A stretch of 64,000 nt of DNA from Pseudomonas sp. efr-133-TYG-5 (GCF_030209175.1 NZ_JARVSM010000004.1:310001-374000); one strand, 5' to 3'. Shown: positions 19,376-31,355, numbered from the stretch's first letter. Numbers and translations: made by a program. Notes: generated by a model not told the origin, from the letters alone.

Positions 19376-19729
19376 ATGAGCTGCAACAGTCAGAAAATCC
19401 GCACCCTGCGTCAGCAGATTCCCACGTTCGACTGCGTGCCGGGCTGTCATGACTGCTGCGGGCCGGTGACCACCTCGCCGGAAGAAATGGCGCGGCTGCC
19501 GCGCAAGACCCGCGCCGAGCAGGACGCAGCCATGGAAGCGCTGAACTGTGTGCACCTGGGGCCGAACGGCTGCACGGTGTATGACGAGCGGCCGCTGATC
19601 TGCCGGTTGTTCGGCACTACCAAAACCCTGCCGTGCCCGAACGGGCGAGGGCCGGTGGAACTGATTCATCCACGGGTCGAGAAGCAGATATTCGAGTACA
19701 TGGCTTCCAATCGGCAGGTGCTGGTCTAA
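19376..19729 (+). CDS. YkgJ family cysteine-cluster protein
   Basis: A 117-residue protein with the CxxCxxx-type zinc or iron cluster of the UPF0153/YkgJ family: PGCHDCCGP near residues 22-30, then NGCTVYDERPLICRLFG and a last cysteine in LPCPNGRG. Function is unknown; the family is proposed to bind zinc or an Fe-S centre. The start MSCNSQKIRTL is 148 bases from the divergent oxidase gene. Confidence 0.87.
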   Translation: MSCNSQKIRTLRQQIPTFDCVPGCHDCCGPVTTSPEEMARLPRKTRAEQDAAMEALNCVHLGPNGCTVYDERPLICRLFGTTKTLPCPNGRGPVELIHPRVEKQIFEYMASNRQVLV

Positions 19730-19757
19730 GGGTTCACTCTGAACCGAGTTGACGCCA

Positions 19758-19845
19758 TCGCTGGCAAGCCAGCTCCCACAGGTTCGGCGGCGAGCGGGGA
19801 TTTTGTTAACACCCGCAATCATTGTGGGAGCTGGCTTGCCAGCGA
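19758..19845. repeat. REP pair (REPIN), GCTGGC class
   Basis: TCGCTGGCAAGCCAGCTCCCACA and its inverted copy TGTGGGAGCTGGCTTGCCAGCGA flank a 42-base spacer; the two arms are perfect complements. Confidence 0.92.
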
Positions 19846-19871
19846 TGGAGCCGGATCAGGCGCGACGAATC

Positions 19872-20360
19872 TCAGTCTGGAATGGGCAGGCTCAGGCTCT
19901 CTTTCACTTCTTCCATGACGATATAGCTCTTGGATTCGCGCACATGCGGCAGCTTGAGCAGGATGTCGCCCAGCAGTTTGCGGTACGAGGCCATCTCGGA
20001 AATCCGCGCTTTCACCAGATAGTCGAAATCCCCTGACACCAGGTGGCATTCCAGCACGTGCGGCAGTTTCAGCACCGCGCGGCGGAACTCTTCGAAGGTG
20101 TCGCCGGACTTGTAGTCGAGGCTGATCTCGACGAACACCAGCAGGCTACCCTTCAAGTGCTGTGGGTTGAGCCGGGCGTTGTAGCCCATGATGATCCCTT
20201 CGCGCTCCAGGCGCCGGACCCGCTCGGTGCACGGCGTGGTCGAGAGGCCGACCTTTTCCCCCAGCTCGGTGAAGGAAATCCGCCCGTCCGCCTGCAGGAT
20301 GCGCAGGATGTTGCGATCGATCTTGTCCAGCTCACGTTTGGTCTGAGTGTTGGTACGCAT
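19872..20360 (-). CDS. lrp: Leucine-responsive regulatory protein Lrp
   Basis: A 162-residue Lrp/AsnC regulator: N-terminal helix-turn-helix (LDKIDRNILRILQADGRISF ... STTPCTERVRRLEREGII) and C-terminal RAM domain (GDFDYLVKARISEM). It is divergent from dadA and in pseudomonads controls the dad operon in response to alanine and leucine. The start MRTNTQTKRELD at 20360 gives the family length; an in-frame codon at 20408 is less likely. A 16-base near-perfect palindrome lies in the shared promoter region. Confidence 0.94.
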   Translation of the reverse strand: MRTNTQTKRELDKIDRNILRILQADGRISFTELGEKVGLSTTPCTERVRRLEREGIIMGYNARLNPQHLKGSLLVFVEISLDYKSGDTFEEFRRAVLKLPHVLECHLVSGDFDYLVKARISEMASYRKLLGDILLKLPHVRESKSYIVMEEVKESLSLPIPD

Positions 20361-20408
20361 AGGAGATGCGCCTCCGTGAAAAGGGTTTTTGCCGGGAATT
20401 GTCGCCAA

Positions 20409-20424
20409 ATATAGGCGCTTATAT
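20409..20424. promoter_or_regulatory. Candidate Lrp operator in the lrp-dadA gap
   Basis: ATATAGGCGCTTATAT is palindromic except for one central pair. It lies about 107 bases before the dadA start codon, in the only space between the divergent genes. Binding by Lrp is inferred from position. Confidence 0.5.
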
Positions 20425-20515
20425 AGTGAAAAGCACTGGCATTTCTTTTTTACACTGCGCGCATCATTGCTCTAACAACAGACGTACGCGGCTCGCCGCG
20501 ATGAGGGATAGAAAA

Positions 20516-21820
20516 ATGCGCGTTATGGTCCTGGGTAGCGGCGTCATCGGTACCGCCAGTGCTTACTATCTGGCCCGTGCCGGGTTTGAGGTGGTGGTGG
20601 TCGACCGGCAGCCTGCCGCGGCCATGGAAACCAGTTTCGCCAACGCCGGCCAGGTGTCGCCGGGCTATGCCTCGCCGTGGGCCGCGCCGGGCGTACCGCT
20701 CAAGGCCATCAAGTGGCTGCTGCAACGCCACGCGCCGCTGGCGATCAAGGCCACCGCCGACATCGACCAGTACCTGTGGATGGCGCAAATGCTGCGCAAC
20801 TGCACCGCCAGCCGTTACGCGGTGAACAAGGAGCGCATGGTGCGCCTGTCCGAGTACAGCCGCGACTGCCTCGACGAACTGCGCGCCGAAACCGGCATCG
20901 CCTACGAAGGCCGCAGCCTCGGCACCACGCAATTGTTCCGCACCCAGGCGCAGCTGGATAACGCCGCCAAGGACATCGCCGTGCTGAAAGAGTCCGGCGT
21001 GCCGTTCGAAGTCCTCGACCGCGCCGGCATCGCCCGCGTCGAACCGGCCCTGGCGGGCGTCACCGATATCCTCGCCGGTGCCCTGCGCCTGCCGAACGAC
21101 CAGACCGGCGACTGCCAGATCTTCACCACCCGTCTCGCCGAAATGGCGGTGAAACTGGGTGTGGAGTTCCGCTTCGGCCAGGACATCCAGCGTCTCGACT
21201 TTGCCGGTGATCGCATCAACGGCGTGTGGATCGACGGCAAGCTGGAAACCGCCGACCGCTACGTGCTGGCCCTGGGCAGCTACTCGCCGCAACTGCTCAA
21301 GCCGCTGGGTATCAAGGCCCCGGTGTACCCGCTCAAGGGTTACTCGCTGACCGTGCCGATCACCAACCCGGCCATGGCGCCGACTTCGACCATTCTCGAC
21401 GAGACCTACAAGGTCGCGATCACCCGGTTCGACAACCGCATCCGCGTCGGCGGCATGGCCGAGATCGCCGGTTTTGACCTGTCGCTGAACCCGCGCCGGC
21501 GCGAAACCCTGGAGATGATCGTCAACGACCTTTATCCTCAGGGCGGCAATCTGGCCGAGGCCAGTTTCTGGACCGGCCTGCGTCCGACCACCCCGGACGG
21601 CACGCCGATTGTCGGCGCCACGCCGTTCAAGAATCTGTTCCTCAATACCGGGCACGGCACCCTGGGCTGGACCATGGCGTGCGGTTCCGGTCGTTTGCTG
21701 GCCGATCTGATGGCGAAGAAAAAGCCGCAGATCAGCGCCGAAGGCCTCGATATTTCCCGTTACGGCAACACCACCCAGGAGTCCGCAAAGCATGGCAATC
21801 CAGCGCCAGCTCACCAATGA
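20516..21820 (+). CDS. dadA: D-amino acid dehydrogenase small subunit
   Basis: A 434-residue FAD enzyme of the inner membrane that deaminates D-alanine and other D-amino acids to keto acids, passing electrons to the respiratory chain. It begins [23 protein letters not shown] (Rossmann FAD motif) and carries [22 protein letters not shown] and the C-terminal [16 protein letters not shown], both diagnostic of DadA. The gene overlaps the downstream ridA-like gene by 29 bases and forms the dadA-ridA-dadX unit for alanine catabolism. Confidence 0.96.
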   Translation: MRVMVLGSGVIGTASAYYLARAGFEVVVVDRQPAAAMETSFANAGQVSPGYASPWAAPGVPLKAIKWLLQRHAPLAIKATADIDQYLWMAQMLRNCTASRYAVNKERMVRLSEYSRDCLDELRAETGIAYEGRSLGTTQLFRTQAQLDNAAKDIAVLKESGVPFEVLDRAGIARVEPALAGVTDILAGALRLPNDQTGDCQIFTTRLAEMAVKLGVEFRFGQDIQRLDFAGDRINGVWIDGKLETADRYVLALGSYSPQLLKPLGIKAPVYPLKGYSLTVPITNPAMAPTSTILDETYKVAITRFDNRIRVGGMAEIAGFDLSLNPRRRETLEMIVNDLYPQGGNLAEASFWTGLRPTTPDGTPIVGATPFKNLFLNTGHGTLGWTMACGSGRLLADLMAKKKPQISAEGLDISRYGNTTQESAKHGNPAPAHQ

Positions 21821-22145
21821 GCGCATGAGTCAGATCGTCAGCCACAACGGTACGGTGTACCTGTCCGGGCAGGTTGGCGATGACTTCACCGCCGGTGTCG
21901 AGCAGCAGACCCGCGACGTACTCGCCAACATCGAGCGCCTGCTCGATCTGGCCGGCACCGACAAACAGCATCTGCTGTCGGCGACGATCTACCTGAACGA
22001 CATCGAGGCGCACTTTGCCGGCATGAATTCGGTGTGGGATCAGTGGCTGCCCAAGGGCGCCGCCCCGGCCCGTGCCACCGTCGAAGCGAAGATGGCCAAG
22101 CCGAGCATCCTGGTCGAGATCTCCATCGTCGCCGCGTTGCCGTAA
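21792..22145 (+). CDS. RidA family enamine/imine deaminase
   Basis: A 117-residue RidA/YjgF/YER057c protein. The family features are present: the [10 protein letters not shown] strand, the [19 protein letters not shown] helix and the substrate-binding arginine in PARATVEA. RidA proteins hydrolyse reactive 2-aminoacrylate or imine intermediates, and here the partner DadA produces imino acids, so the gene probably speeds their release as keto acids. It starts inside dadA (29-base overlap), which implies translational coupling. Confidence 0.92.
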   Translation: MAIQRQLTNERMSQIVSHNGTVYLSGQVGDDFTAGVEQQTRDVLANIERLLDLAGTDKQHLLSATIYLNDIEAHFAGMNSVWDQWLPKGAAPARATVEAKMAKPSILVEISIVAALP

Positions 22146-22240
22146 CCCGTTGTAAAGATCCCTCTCCCGGTGCTGTTGGCGGTTCACGCCGCCAGCCAGC
22201 GCCGGTTTTTCTTCCCATGACCGCCAAGAAGTCTGCTGCC

Positions 22241-23314
22241 ATGCGTCCTGCCCGTGCTCTGATCGACCTAGAAGCCCTGCGTCACAACTACCGAATCGCC
22301 CGCGAAGTCACCGGGGCCAAGGCCCTGGCGGTGATCAAGGCCGATGCCTACGGCCACGGCGCGGTGCGCTGTGCCCAGGCGCTGGAAGCCGAAGCCGACG
22401 GTTTCGCGGTGGCCTGCATCGAAGAAGCCCTGGAGCTGCGCGCCGGAGGCATTCACGCTCCGGTGCTGCTGCTCGAAGGGATCTTCGAAGCCGATGAGCT
22501 GGCGCTGATCGTCGAGCACGATTTCTGGACCGTGGTGCATTCGTTGTGGCAGCTCGAAGCGATCGAGCAGGCGTCGTTGAGCAAGCCGATCACCGTGTGG
22601 CTCAAGCTCGATTCCGGCATGCACCGCGTGGGTCTGCATCCCAAGGATTATGCGTCGGCGTACCAGCGCCTGCTGGCCAGCGGCAAGGTGGCGAAGATCG
22701 TCCTGATGAGCCACTTCGCCCGCGCCGATGAACTGCATGAGCAGAGCAGCGCCGACCAGGTCGCCGTCTTCGAGGCGGCGCGCCAGGGCCTGGCCGCCGA
22801 AGTCAGCCTGCGCAACTCGCCGGCCGTGCTGGGCTGGCCGCAGATCCACAGCGATTGGGTGCGCCCGGGCATCATGCTTTACGGCGCCACCCCGTTCGAT
22901 GAAGCCAACGCCGTGGCCGAGCGCCTGCAACCGGTGATGACCCTGGAATCGAAAGTCATCTGTGTGCGCGAACTGCCGGCCGGCGAGCCGATCGGCTACG
23001 GCGCCCGGTTCATCACCGACAAGCCGATGCGCATCGGTGTGGTTGCCCTGGGCTATGCCGATGGCTATCCGCGTCATGCGCCGACCGGCACCCCGGTGCT
23101 GGTAGCCGGCCAGCGCAGCCGGATTCTCGGCCGGGTGTCGATGGACATGTTGTGCATCGACCTCACCGATGTGCCGGCAGCAGGCCTGGGTTCGACCGTC
23201 GAGCTGTGGGGCAGAAACATCCTCGCCAGCGAAGTGGCGCAGTGGGCGGACACCATTCCCTACCAGATCTTCTGCAACCTGCGTCGGGTGCCAAGGCTCT
23301 ATTCCGAGGGTTGA
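22241..23314 (+). CDS. dadX: Catabolic alanine racemase
   Basis: A 357-residue PLP enzyme that converts L- to D-alanine for DadA. The PLP lysine is K33 in [13 protein letters not shown], and the catalytic tyrosine lies in EPIGYGARF. The start [17 protein letters not shown] at 22241 matches the known Pseudomonas length; an ATG at 22217 would add eight residues (MTAKKSAA) and cannot be excluded since neither has a strong ribosome site. It is the third gene of the dad unit. Confidence 0.95.
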   Translation: MRPARALIDLEALRHNYRIAREVTGAKALAVIKADAYGHGAVRCAQALEAEADGFAVACIEEALELRAGGIHAPVLLLEGIFEADELALIVEHDFWTVVHSLWQLEAIEQASLSKPITVWLKLDSGMHRVGLHPKDYASAYQRLLASGKVAKIVLMSHFARADELHEQSSADQVAVFEAARQGLAAEVSLRNSPAVLGWPQIHSDWVRPGIMLYGATPFDEANAVAERLQPVMTLESKVICVRELPAGEPIGYGARFITDKPMRIGVVALGYADGYPRHAPTGTPVLVAGQRSRILGRVSMDMLCIDLTDVPAAGLGSTVELWGRNILASEVAQWADTIPYQIFCNLRRVPRLYSEG

Positions 23315-23331
23315 CGCCGCTGCGGGGGCCA

Positions 23332-23388
23332 AGTGTTGTAAATACTGAACGCTGTCGCCATGATAACGCTCAATATTTCTACAACACT
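23332..23388. promoter_or_regulatory. Palindromic candidate operator upstream of pauR
   Basis: AGTGTTGTA at 23332-23340 is the exact complement of TACAACACT at 23380-23388, and the inner parts (AATACTGAACG and CGCTCAATATT) are also nearly complementary. The palindrome ends 15 bases before the pauR start codon, so it could be an autoregulatory site. Confidence 0.5.
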
Positions 23389-23403
23389 CTGGAGGCTCCC
23401 GCC

Positions 23404-23952
23404 TTGGACGTCGGTGAACGACTGCAATCGATCCGCAAGCTCAAAGGGCTTTCCCAGCGTGAACTCGCCAAACGCGCGGGCGTCACCAACAGCACCATTT
23501 CGATGATCGAGAAGAACAGCGTCAGCCCTTCGATCAGTTCGCTGAGGAAGGTTCTGGGCGGGATTCCCATGTCCATGGTCGAGTTCTTCTCGGAAGAAAT
23601 CCTGCAGGAAAAACCGACCCAGATCGTCTACAAGGCCAACGAGCTGATCGACATTTCCGACGGCGCGGTGACCATGAAACTGGTTGGCCGTGCGCACCCG
23701 AGCCGGGCTATCGCGTTCCTCAACGAGATCTACCCGCCGGGCGCCGATACCGGCGAAGAAATGCTCACCCACGAAGGCGAGGAAACCGGGATTCTGGTGG
23801 AGGGGCGCCTGGAGCTGGTGGTCGGCCTGGAAACTTTTATTCTCGAAGCCGGTGACAGCTACTATTTTGAAAGTACCAAGCCGCATCGTTTCCGCAATCC
23901 GTTTGATGCACCGGCGCGACTAATCAGCGCAGCCACGCCGGCGAATTTCTAG
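23404..23952 (+). CDS. pauR: Polyamine catabolism regulator PauR (XRE-cupin)
   Basis: A 182-residue regulator with an N-terminal XRE helix-turn-helix (residues 4-60: LQSIRKLKGLSQRELAKRAG ... SNTISM-type recognition helix STISMIEKNSVSPSISSLRK) and a C-terminal cupin sensor domain (residues 110-180, EEMLTHEGEETGILVEGRLE). It starts with TTG, preceded by CTGGAGG at 8 bases; no ATG fits the family length. In P. aeruginosa PauR represses polyamine catabolism genes until putrescine or cadaverine is present. It sits after dadX exactly as in P. aeruginosa. Confidence 0.93.
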   Translation: MDVGERLQSIRKLKGLSQRELAKRAGVTNSTISMIEKNSVSPSISSLRKVLGGIPMSMVEFFSEEILQEKPTQIVYKANELIDISDGAVTMKLVGRAHPSRAIAFLNEIYPPGADTGEEMLTHEGEETGILVEGRLELVVGLETFILEAGDSYYFESTKPHRFRNPFDAPARLISAATPANF

Positions 23953-24122
23953 ACAAAGAGGCGCCAGGCCATGACGGCGAAGGCGTCCGCAGCGTTGGAC
24001 CGATGCGCAACAAGACCCCTTTAACTTTGGGGTTGTTTCAGTGAAGCGGGCTTACCGCTATACTTGCGCCCGCCTGCGAACCGTGGCCGCAGGCGTGAAT
24101 AGCCACCATTGAGGGTGAACGC

Positions 24123-24551
24123 GTGAATCTAATTATGAAAATGCTGGCTGCACCAGCAACCGTACTGGCCCTCTGGGCTGTCAGCGCTCAAGCTGCGACG
24201 AATGACGACATTGCCAAACGCCTCGAGCCCGTCGGCCAGGTGTGTGTACAGGGGCAGGAATGCAAGGGCATGGAAGTGGCAGCGTCTGCCGGTGGCGGCG
24301 GTGGTGCGAAAACCCCGGACGAAGTGATTGCAAAACATTGCAATGCTTGCCACGGCTCGGGCCTGCTGGGCGCACCGAAAATCGGTGACGCGGCGGCCTG
24401 GAAAGAACGCGCCGATCACCAGGGCGGCCTCGACGGCATCCTGGCCAAAGCGATCACCGGCATCAATTCCATGCCGCCAAAAGGCACCTGCGCCGATTGT
24501 TCCGATGAAGAGCTGAAGGGTGCGATCCAGAAGATGTCCGGCCTGAAATAA
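24123..24551 (+). CDS. cycB: Cytochrome c5
   Basis: A 142-residue exported class I cytochrome c. Residues 1-24 form the signal peptide (AQA cleavage); the heme motif CNACH is at residues 73-77 and the axial methionine lies in NSMPPKGTCADC, which also holds the extra cysteine pair that marks c5 cytochromes. A glycine-rich linker (GGGGGAK) precedes the heme domain. It carries electrons in the periplasm. A possible TATACT -10 is at 24059-24064, and a strong terminator follows. Confidence 0.93.
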   Translation: MNLIMKMLAAPATVLALWAVSAQAATNDDIAKRLEPVGQVCVQGQECKGMEVAASAGGGGGAKTPDEVIAKHCNACHGSGLLGAPKIGDAAAWKERADHQGGLDGILAKAITGINSMPPKGTCADCSDEELKGAIQKMSGLK

Positions 24552-24566
24552 GCCGCACTTGTGACG

Positions 24567-24594
24567 AAAAAAACCGTCTCCGGACGGTTTTTTT
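24567..24594. terminator. Terminator after cycB
   Basis: A seven-base A-run, stem ACCGTC / GACGGT, and a seven-base T-run. Confidence 0.9.
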
Positions 24595-24686
24595 GTGCCT
24601 GCGATTGGCGGCTTGGGCTGTCCTTTGCAGCAAAGTCGGGGCAAGCTCGGTCTACCTCTATTCACGGAACGGGCAGGAGGCTTCAG

Positions 24687-26609
<1,923 letters not shown>

Positions 26610-26629
26610 CGGCCCACCCCAAAACCCAC

Positions 26630-26719
26630 TGTGGGAGCGAGCCTGCTCGCGAAAGCGGTGTATCAGTCAACCAGGATGTCGACTGACACAGAGCATTCGC
26701 GAGCAGGCTCGCTCCCACA
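26630..26719. repeat. REP pair (REPIN), GCGAGC class
   Basis: TGTGGGAGCGAGCCTGCTCGCG and its inverted copy ending CTCGCTCCCACA. The left arm and spacer start (GAAAGCGGTGTATCAGTCA) match those of the pair at 13015-13103, so the two are recent copies. Confidence 0.92.
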
Positions 26720-26737
26720 GAGTATTGCGGTGTGGCT

Positions 26738-27361
<624 letters not shown>

Positions 27362-27367
27362 TCAATT

Positions 27368-29377
27368 CTAGCGCTTTAACATCGCGCGTATATCGGCCAA
27401 TGCGTTGTTGCCGCGCACGGCTTTGACTTCGGTCGGTGTGTCGTCGTTGCCTTCCCAGGCGAGGTCGTCCGGCGGCAGTTCATCGAGGAAGCGGCTCGGC
27501 GCGCAGTCGATGATCTCGCCGTACTGCTTGCGCTTGGCGGCGAAAGTGAAGGCCAGGGTCTGGCGCGCGCGGGTGATGCCCACGTAGGCCAGGCGGCGTT
27601 CCTCTTCGATGGTGTCGGCCTCGATGCTGGAGCGGTGCGGGAGGATTTCCTCTTCCATGCCCATGATGAACACGTAAGGGAATTCCAGGCCCTTGGACGC
27701 ATGCAGGGTCATCATCTGCACGCCTTCGGCGCCATCCTCTTCTTCCTGCTGGCGCTCGAGCATGTCGCGCAGGACCAGTTTGCCGATGGCGTCCTCGACG
27801 GTCATTTCGCCGTCTTCGTCTTTTTCCAGGGTGTTCTTCAAGGCTTCGATAAGGAACCAGACGTTGCTCATCCGGTAGTCCGCAGCCTTGTCGCTGGAGC
27901 TGTTGGTGCGCAGCCAGTTCTCGTAGTCGATGTCCATGACCATGCTGCGCAGCGCCGAGATCGGGTCTTCGCCGGCGCACTGCTCGCGGACCTTGTCCAT
28001 GAAGCGCTTGAAGCGCGCCAGGCGATCGGTGAAGCGGCTGTCCAGGTGCTCGCCGAGGCCGATCTCGTCGGTGGCGGCGTACATCGAGATCTTGCGTTCG
28101 GTGGCGTAATTGCCGAGTTTTTCCAGGGTGGTCGAGCCGATTTCCCGGCGCGGCACGTTGATCACGCGCAGGAAGGCGTTGTCATCGTCCGGGTTGACGA
28201 TCAGGCGGAAGTAGGCCATCAGGTCCTTCACTTCCTGGCGGCCGAAGAAACTGTTGCCGCCGCTCAGGCGATACGGCACCTGGTGGTGCTGCAGTTTCAG
28301 CTCGATCAGCTTGGCCTGGTAGTTGCCGCGATAGAGGATGGCGAAATCGCTGTACGGGCGGTCGGTGCGCAAGTGCAGGCTGAGGATTTCCATGGCCACT
28401 CGTTCGGCTTCGGCGTCCTCGTTGCGGCAGCGGATCACGCGGATCTCGTCGCCGTGGCCCATCTCACTCCACAGCTGCTTCTCGAATTCGTGCGGGTTGT
28501 TGGAGATCAGCACGTTGGCGCAGCGCAGGATGCGGCTGGTGGAGCGATAGTTCTGCTCCAGCATCACCACTTTCAGCGACGGGTAGTCGTCCTTGAGCAA
28601 CATCAGGTTTTCCGGGCGCGCGCCGCGCCAGGCGTAGATCGACTGGTCGTCGTCGCCGACCACGGTGAACTGGTTGCGTTTGCCGATGAGCATTTTCACC
28701 AGCAGGTATTGGCTGGCGTTGGTGTCCTGGTATTCGTCGACCAGCAGGTAACGCACCTTGTTCTGCCACTTTTCGAGGATGTCGGCGTGCTCTTCGAAGA
28801 GCTTGACCGGCAGCAGGATCAGGTCGTCGAAGTCCACCGCGTTGAACGCCTTGAGCGTGCGCTGATAGTGCGTGTAGACGATGGCAGCGGTCTGTTCCTT
28901 GGGGTTGCGCGCGTTTTCCAGGGCCTGGGCTGGCAGGATCAGGTCGTTTTTCCAGGCGCCGATCATGTTCTTGATCTCGTCGACGCCGTCGTCGCCCGCA
29001 TACTCCTTCTGCATGATGTCGGTCATCAGGGCCTTGACGTCGGTCTCGTCGAAAATCGAGAAACCGGGTTTGTAGCCCAGGCGCACGTGTTCCTTGCGGA
29101 TGATGTTCAGGCCCAGGTTGTGGAAGGTGCAGACCGTCAGGCCACGGCCTTCGCCGGCACGCAGCAGGGTGCCGACCCGTTCCTTCATCTCGCGCGCGGC
29201 CTTGTTGGTAAAGGTCATGGCGACGATGTACTGGGCACGGATGCCGCAGTTCTGGATCAGATGCGCAATCTTGCGGGTGATCACGCTGGTCTTGCCGGAA
29301 CCAGCGCCGGCGAGCACCAAAAGAGGGCCGCCGACGTAGCTCACGGCTTCTTGCTGCCGGGGATTGAGTCGGGACAT
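27368..29377 (-). CDS. rep: ATP-dependent DNA helicase Rep
   Basis: A 669-residue SF1A 3'-5' helicase that clears proteins ahead of replication forks. Motif Q and Walker A appear at the start (LNPRQQEAV and LAGAGSGKTSVITRKI), then VDEYQDTN, VVGDDDQSIYAWRGA, EQNYRSTSRIL and the C-terminal MTLHASKGLEFPYVF and EERRLAYVGITRARQTL, which place it with Rep rather than UvrD. xpt follows on the same strand after 57 bases. Confidence 0.96.
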   Translation of the reverse strand: MSRLNPRQQEAVSYVGGPLLVLAGAGSGKTSVITRKIAHLIQNCGIRAQYIVAMTFTNKAAREMKERVGTLLRAGEGRGLTVCTFHNLGLNIIRKEHVRLGYKPGFSIFDETDVKALMTDIMQKEYAGDDGVDEIKNMIGAWKNDLILPAQALENARNPKEQTAAIVYTHYQRTLKAFNAVDFDDLILLPVKLFEEHADILEKWQNKVRYLLVDEYQDTNASQYLLVKMLIGKRNQFTVVGDDDQSIYAWRGARPENLMLLKDDYPSLKVVMLEQNYRSTSRILRCANVLISNNPHEFEKQLWSEMGHGDEIRVIRCRNEDAEAERVAMEILSLHLRTDRPYSDFAILYRGNYQAKLIELKLQHHQVPYRLSGGNSFFGRQEVKDLMAYFRLIVNPDDDNAFLRVINVPRREIGSTTLEKLGNYATERKISMYAATDEIGLGEHLDSRFTDRLARFKRFMDKVREQCAGEDPISALRSMVMDIDYENWLRTNSSSDKAADYRMSNVWFLIEALKNTLEKDEDGEMTVEDAIGKLVLRDMLERQQEEEDGAEGVQMMTLHASKGLEFPYVFIMGMEEEILPHRSSIEADTIEEERRLAYVGITRARQTLAFTFAAKRKQYGEIIDCAPSRFLDELPPDDLAWEGNDDTPTEVKAVRGNNALADIRAMLKR

Positions 29378-29585
29378 ACGGGAATTCAGGAGTCGTTGAC
29401 GAAATGGGCCGGCATTTTAACAGGCTCAGCGATTTGTGCTGCTCTCTCCGACTTGTGACGCAGCACGCTATTCAAATTTGCCGCTTTTGTTACTTTCACG
29501 CAGGATGCGCGGTGATTTTGCGGCTAATGTTCTCATTCGTGACACAAAATAACGTTTTGATAGCCGTTTTCATTGGGTCATGTGA

Positions 29586-29614
29586 TTGGTCATTGCCCGG
29601 CACAACGGCATAAT
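29586..29614 (+). promoter_or_regulatory. Possible promoter of the GGDEF-EAL gene
   Basis: TTGGTC at 29586-29591, a 17-base spacer and CATAAT at 29609-29614, about 38 bases before the TTG start codon. Confidence 0.5.
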
Positions 29615-29651
29615 GCCCCGCCCACATCATTGCAGAGTCTAGGGAGCTAGC

Positions 29652-31325
29652 TTGTCTACGCCTGTCGAACCCTTGCGTTTGCTGCTACTGGCCGAAGAGC
29701 CAGCGTGGACAGCGTTATTGCGCGAGTGTCTGGCTCCGATGGGGAGCGCGGCGGTGCTGATCAGCGCGCCGAGCTGGGAGTCAGTCAGCAGTCTGTTCGC
29801 CGACAACCGCAATGCGGTGTTGCTGACCGTCCCGGCATTGCAGCCCGCGCCCGGCCGCTGCAGCCTGCCGACCGTTCTGCTGCTGGAACACGAACCGGCC
29901 ACCGCGCCCGACGGCGTCAGCGACTGGCTGGCGCGCGACGTGCTCGACAGCGGCATGCTCCGCCGTTGCCTGCGCCATGTGCGCGAACGCGGCGTCCTGG
30001 AAAACACCCTGCAACGCCTGGCCGAACAGGATCCACTGACCGGCATCGCCAATCGCCAGGGGTTCCAGACCCTGCTCACCGCCCGGCTGGCGGAAAACGA
30101 CGGCCGCGGCCTGGCCCTCGGCCATCTCGATCTCGACAACTTCCGCCATGCCAACGACGCCCTCGGCCACCAGGCCGGCGACCGGCTGATCCTGCAAGTG
30201 GTGTCGCGGCTGAAAAGCCAGCTCGAGGCCGGCGATCAGCTGGCGCGCCTGGGCAGCGACGAGTTCGCCCTGCTGATCGACACGCGCCGCGCGCCACAAC
30301 GCGCCGAGTGGATGGCCGAGCGCATCACCGAAGCACTGGCCGAGCCGTATTGGGTCGACGGCGAAAGCCTGTTGATCGGCTCCAGCCTGGGCATCGCCCA
30401 CGCCCGGGCCCAGGGCGGTGCCGATCCGCTGATGTGGCACGCGCACATTGCCATGCAGCAGGCCAAGAGCACCCAGGGCTGCACCTTTCATATCTTCAAC
30501 GAACGCATCAACCGCAACGCACGGAGCATGGCCGACCTCGAAAGCGAGCTGCGCCGGGCCCTGCGTCGCGACGAGCTGGAACTGCACTATCAGCCACGGC
30601 TGAACCTGGAAGACGGGCAGATCGTCGGCCTCGAAGCGCTGGTGCGCTGGCGCCATAACGAGCGTGGCCTGTTGCCGCCGAGCGAGTTCGTGCCGCTGGC
30701 CGAGCAGAGCGGCCTGATCGTGCCGCTGGGCTACTGGGTGATTTCCCGGGCCCTGCGCGACATGCAGGCGTTGCGCGAACGCGGCCTGCCGGCGCTGCAC
30801 ATGGCGATCAACCTGTCGTTCCGCCAGTTCCAGGACAGCCAGTTGCTGCCGACCCTCAGCCGGCTGATTGCCGAGCGGGGCGTCGAGGCGCAGTGGCTGG
30901 AATTCGAACTGACCGAAACCGCGGTGATGCGGCGCAGCGATCTGGTCAAACAGACCATGGACGCCCTCGGCCGGCTCGGCGTGCGCTTCTCGCTGGACGA
31001 CTTCGGCACCGGGTTCTCCTCGTTCGTCCACCTCAACAGCCTGCCGATCACCTTGCTGAAGATCGACAAGAGCTTCGTCGGCGGCATGGAGCAGCGCGAA
31101 GAGAACCGCAAACTGGTGCACGCGATGATCAACCTGGCGCACAACCTGCACCTGGAAGTGGTCGCCGAAGGGGTGGAAACCCCGGAGCAACTGGAGCTGC
31201 TGCGTGGCTTCGGCTGCGATCAGGTGCAGGGTTACCTGATCAGCCGGCCCTTGCCGTTGGCGGAGCTGGTGGAGTACCTGACCTTTGGCGCCAACCAACA
31301 GCCAACGCTCGAAATCGTCAGCTGA
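29652..31325 (+). CDS. proE: GGDEF-EAL protein, probable c-di-GMP phosphodiesterase (ProE-like)
   Basis: A 557-residue protein with a receiver-like N-terminal part (about residues 1-115), a GGDEF domain and an EAL domain. The cyclase signature is degenerate: RLGSDEF at residues 199-205 has serine in place of the second glycine. The EAL domain is intact: EAL at 328-330, NLSFRQF, ELTET, DDFGTGFSS, KIDKSF and EGVET. It should therefore cleave c-di-GMP, the degenerate domain perhaps acting as a GTP sensor. The start is TTG after AGGGAG. Position after rep matches proE of P. aeruginosa. Confidence 0.88.
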   Translation: MSTPVEPLRLLLLAEEPAWTALLRECLAPMGSAAVLISAPSWESVSSLFADNRNAVLLTVPALQPAPGRCSLPTVLLLEHEPATAPDGVSDWLARDVLDSGMLRRCLRHVRERGVLENTLQRLAEQDPLTGIANRQGFQTLLTARLAENDGRGLALGHLDLDNFRHANDALGHQAGDRLILQVVSRLKSQLEAGDQLARLGSDEFALLIDTRRAPQRAEWMAERITEALAEPYWVDGESLLIGSSLGIAHARAQGGADPLMWHAHIAMQQAKSTQGCTFHIFNERINRNARSMADLESELRRALRRDELELHYQPRLNLEDGQIVGLEALVRWRHNERGLLPPSEFVPLAEQSGLIVPLGYWVISRALRDMQALRERGLPALHMAINLSFRQFQDSQLLPTLSRLIAERGVEAQWLEFELTETAVMRRSDLVKQTMDALGRLGVRFSLDDFGTGFSSFVHLNSLPITLLKIDKSFVGGMEQREENRKLVHAMINLAHNLHLEVVAEGVETPEQLELLRGFGCDQVQGYLISRPLPLAELVEYLTFGANQQPTLEIVS

Positions 31326-31355
31326 ACAGAGTATCCGGATGAATGCATAACCCCC

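Noticed and set aside
27635-29458. A 607-codon plus-strand frame opposite rep
   Set aside because: Low-complexity valine/aspartate/histidine-rich shadow; rep motifs are intact on the other strand.
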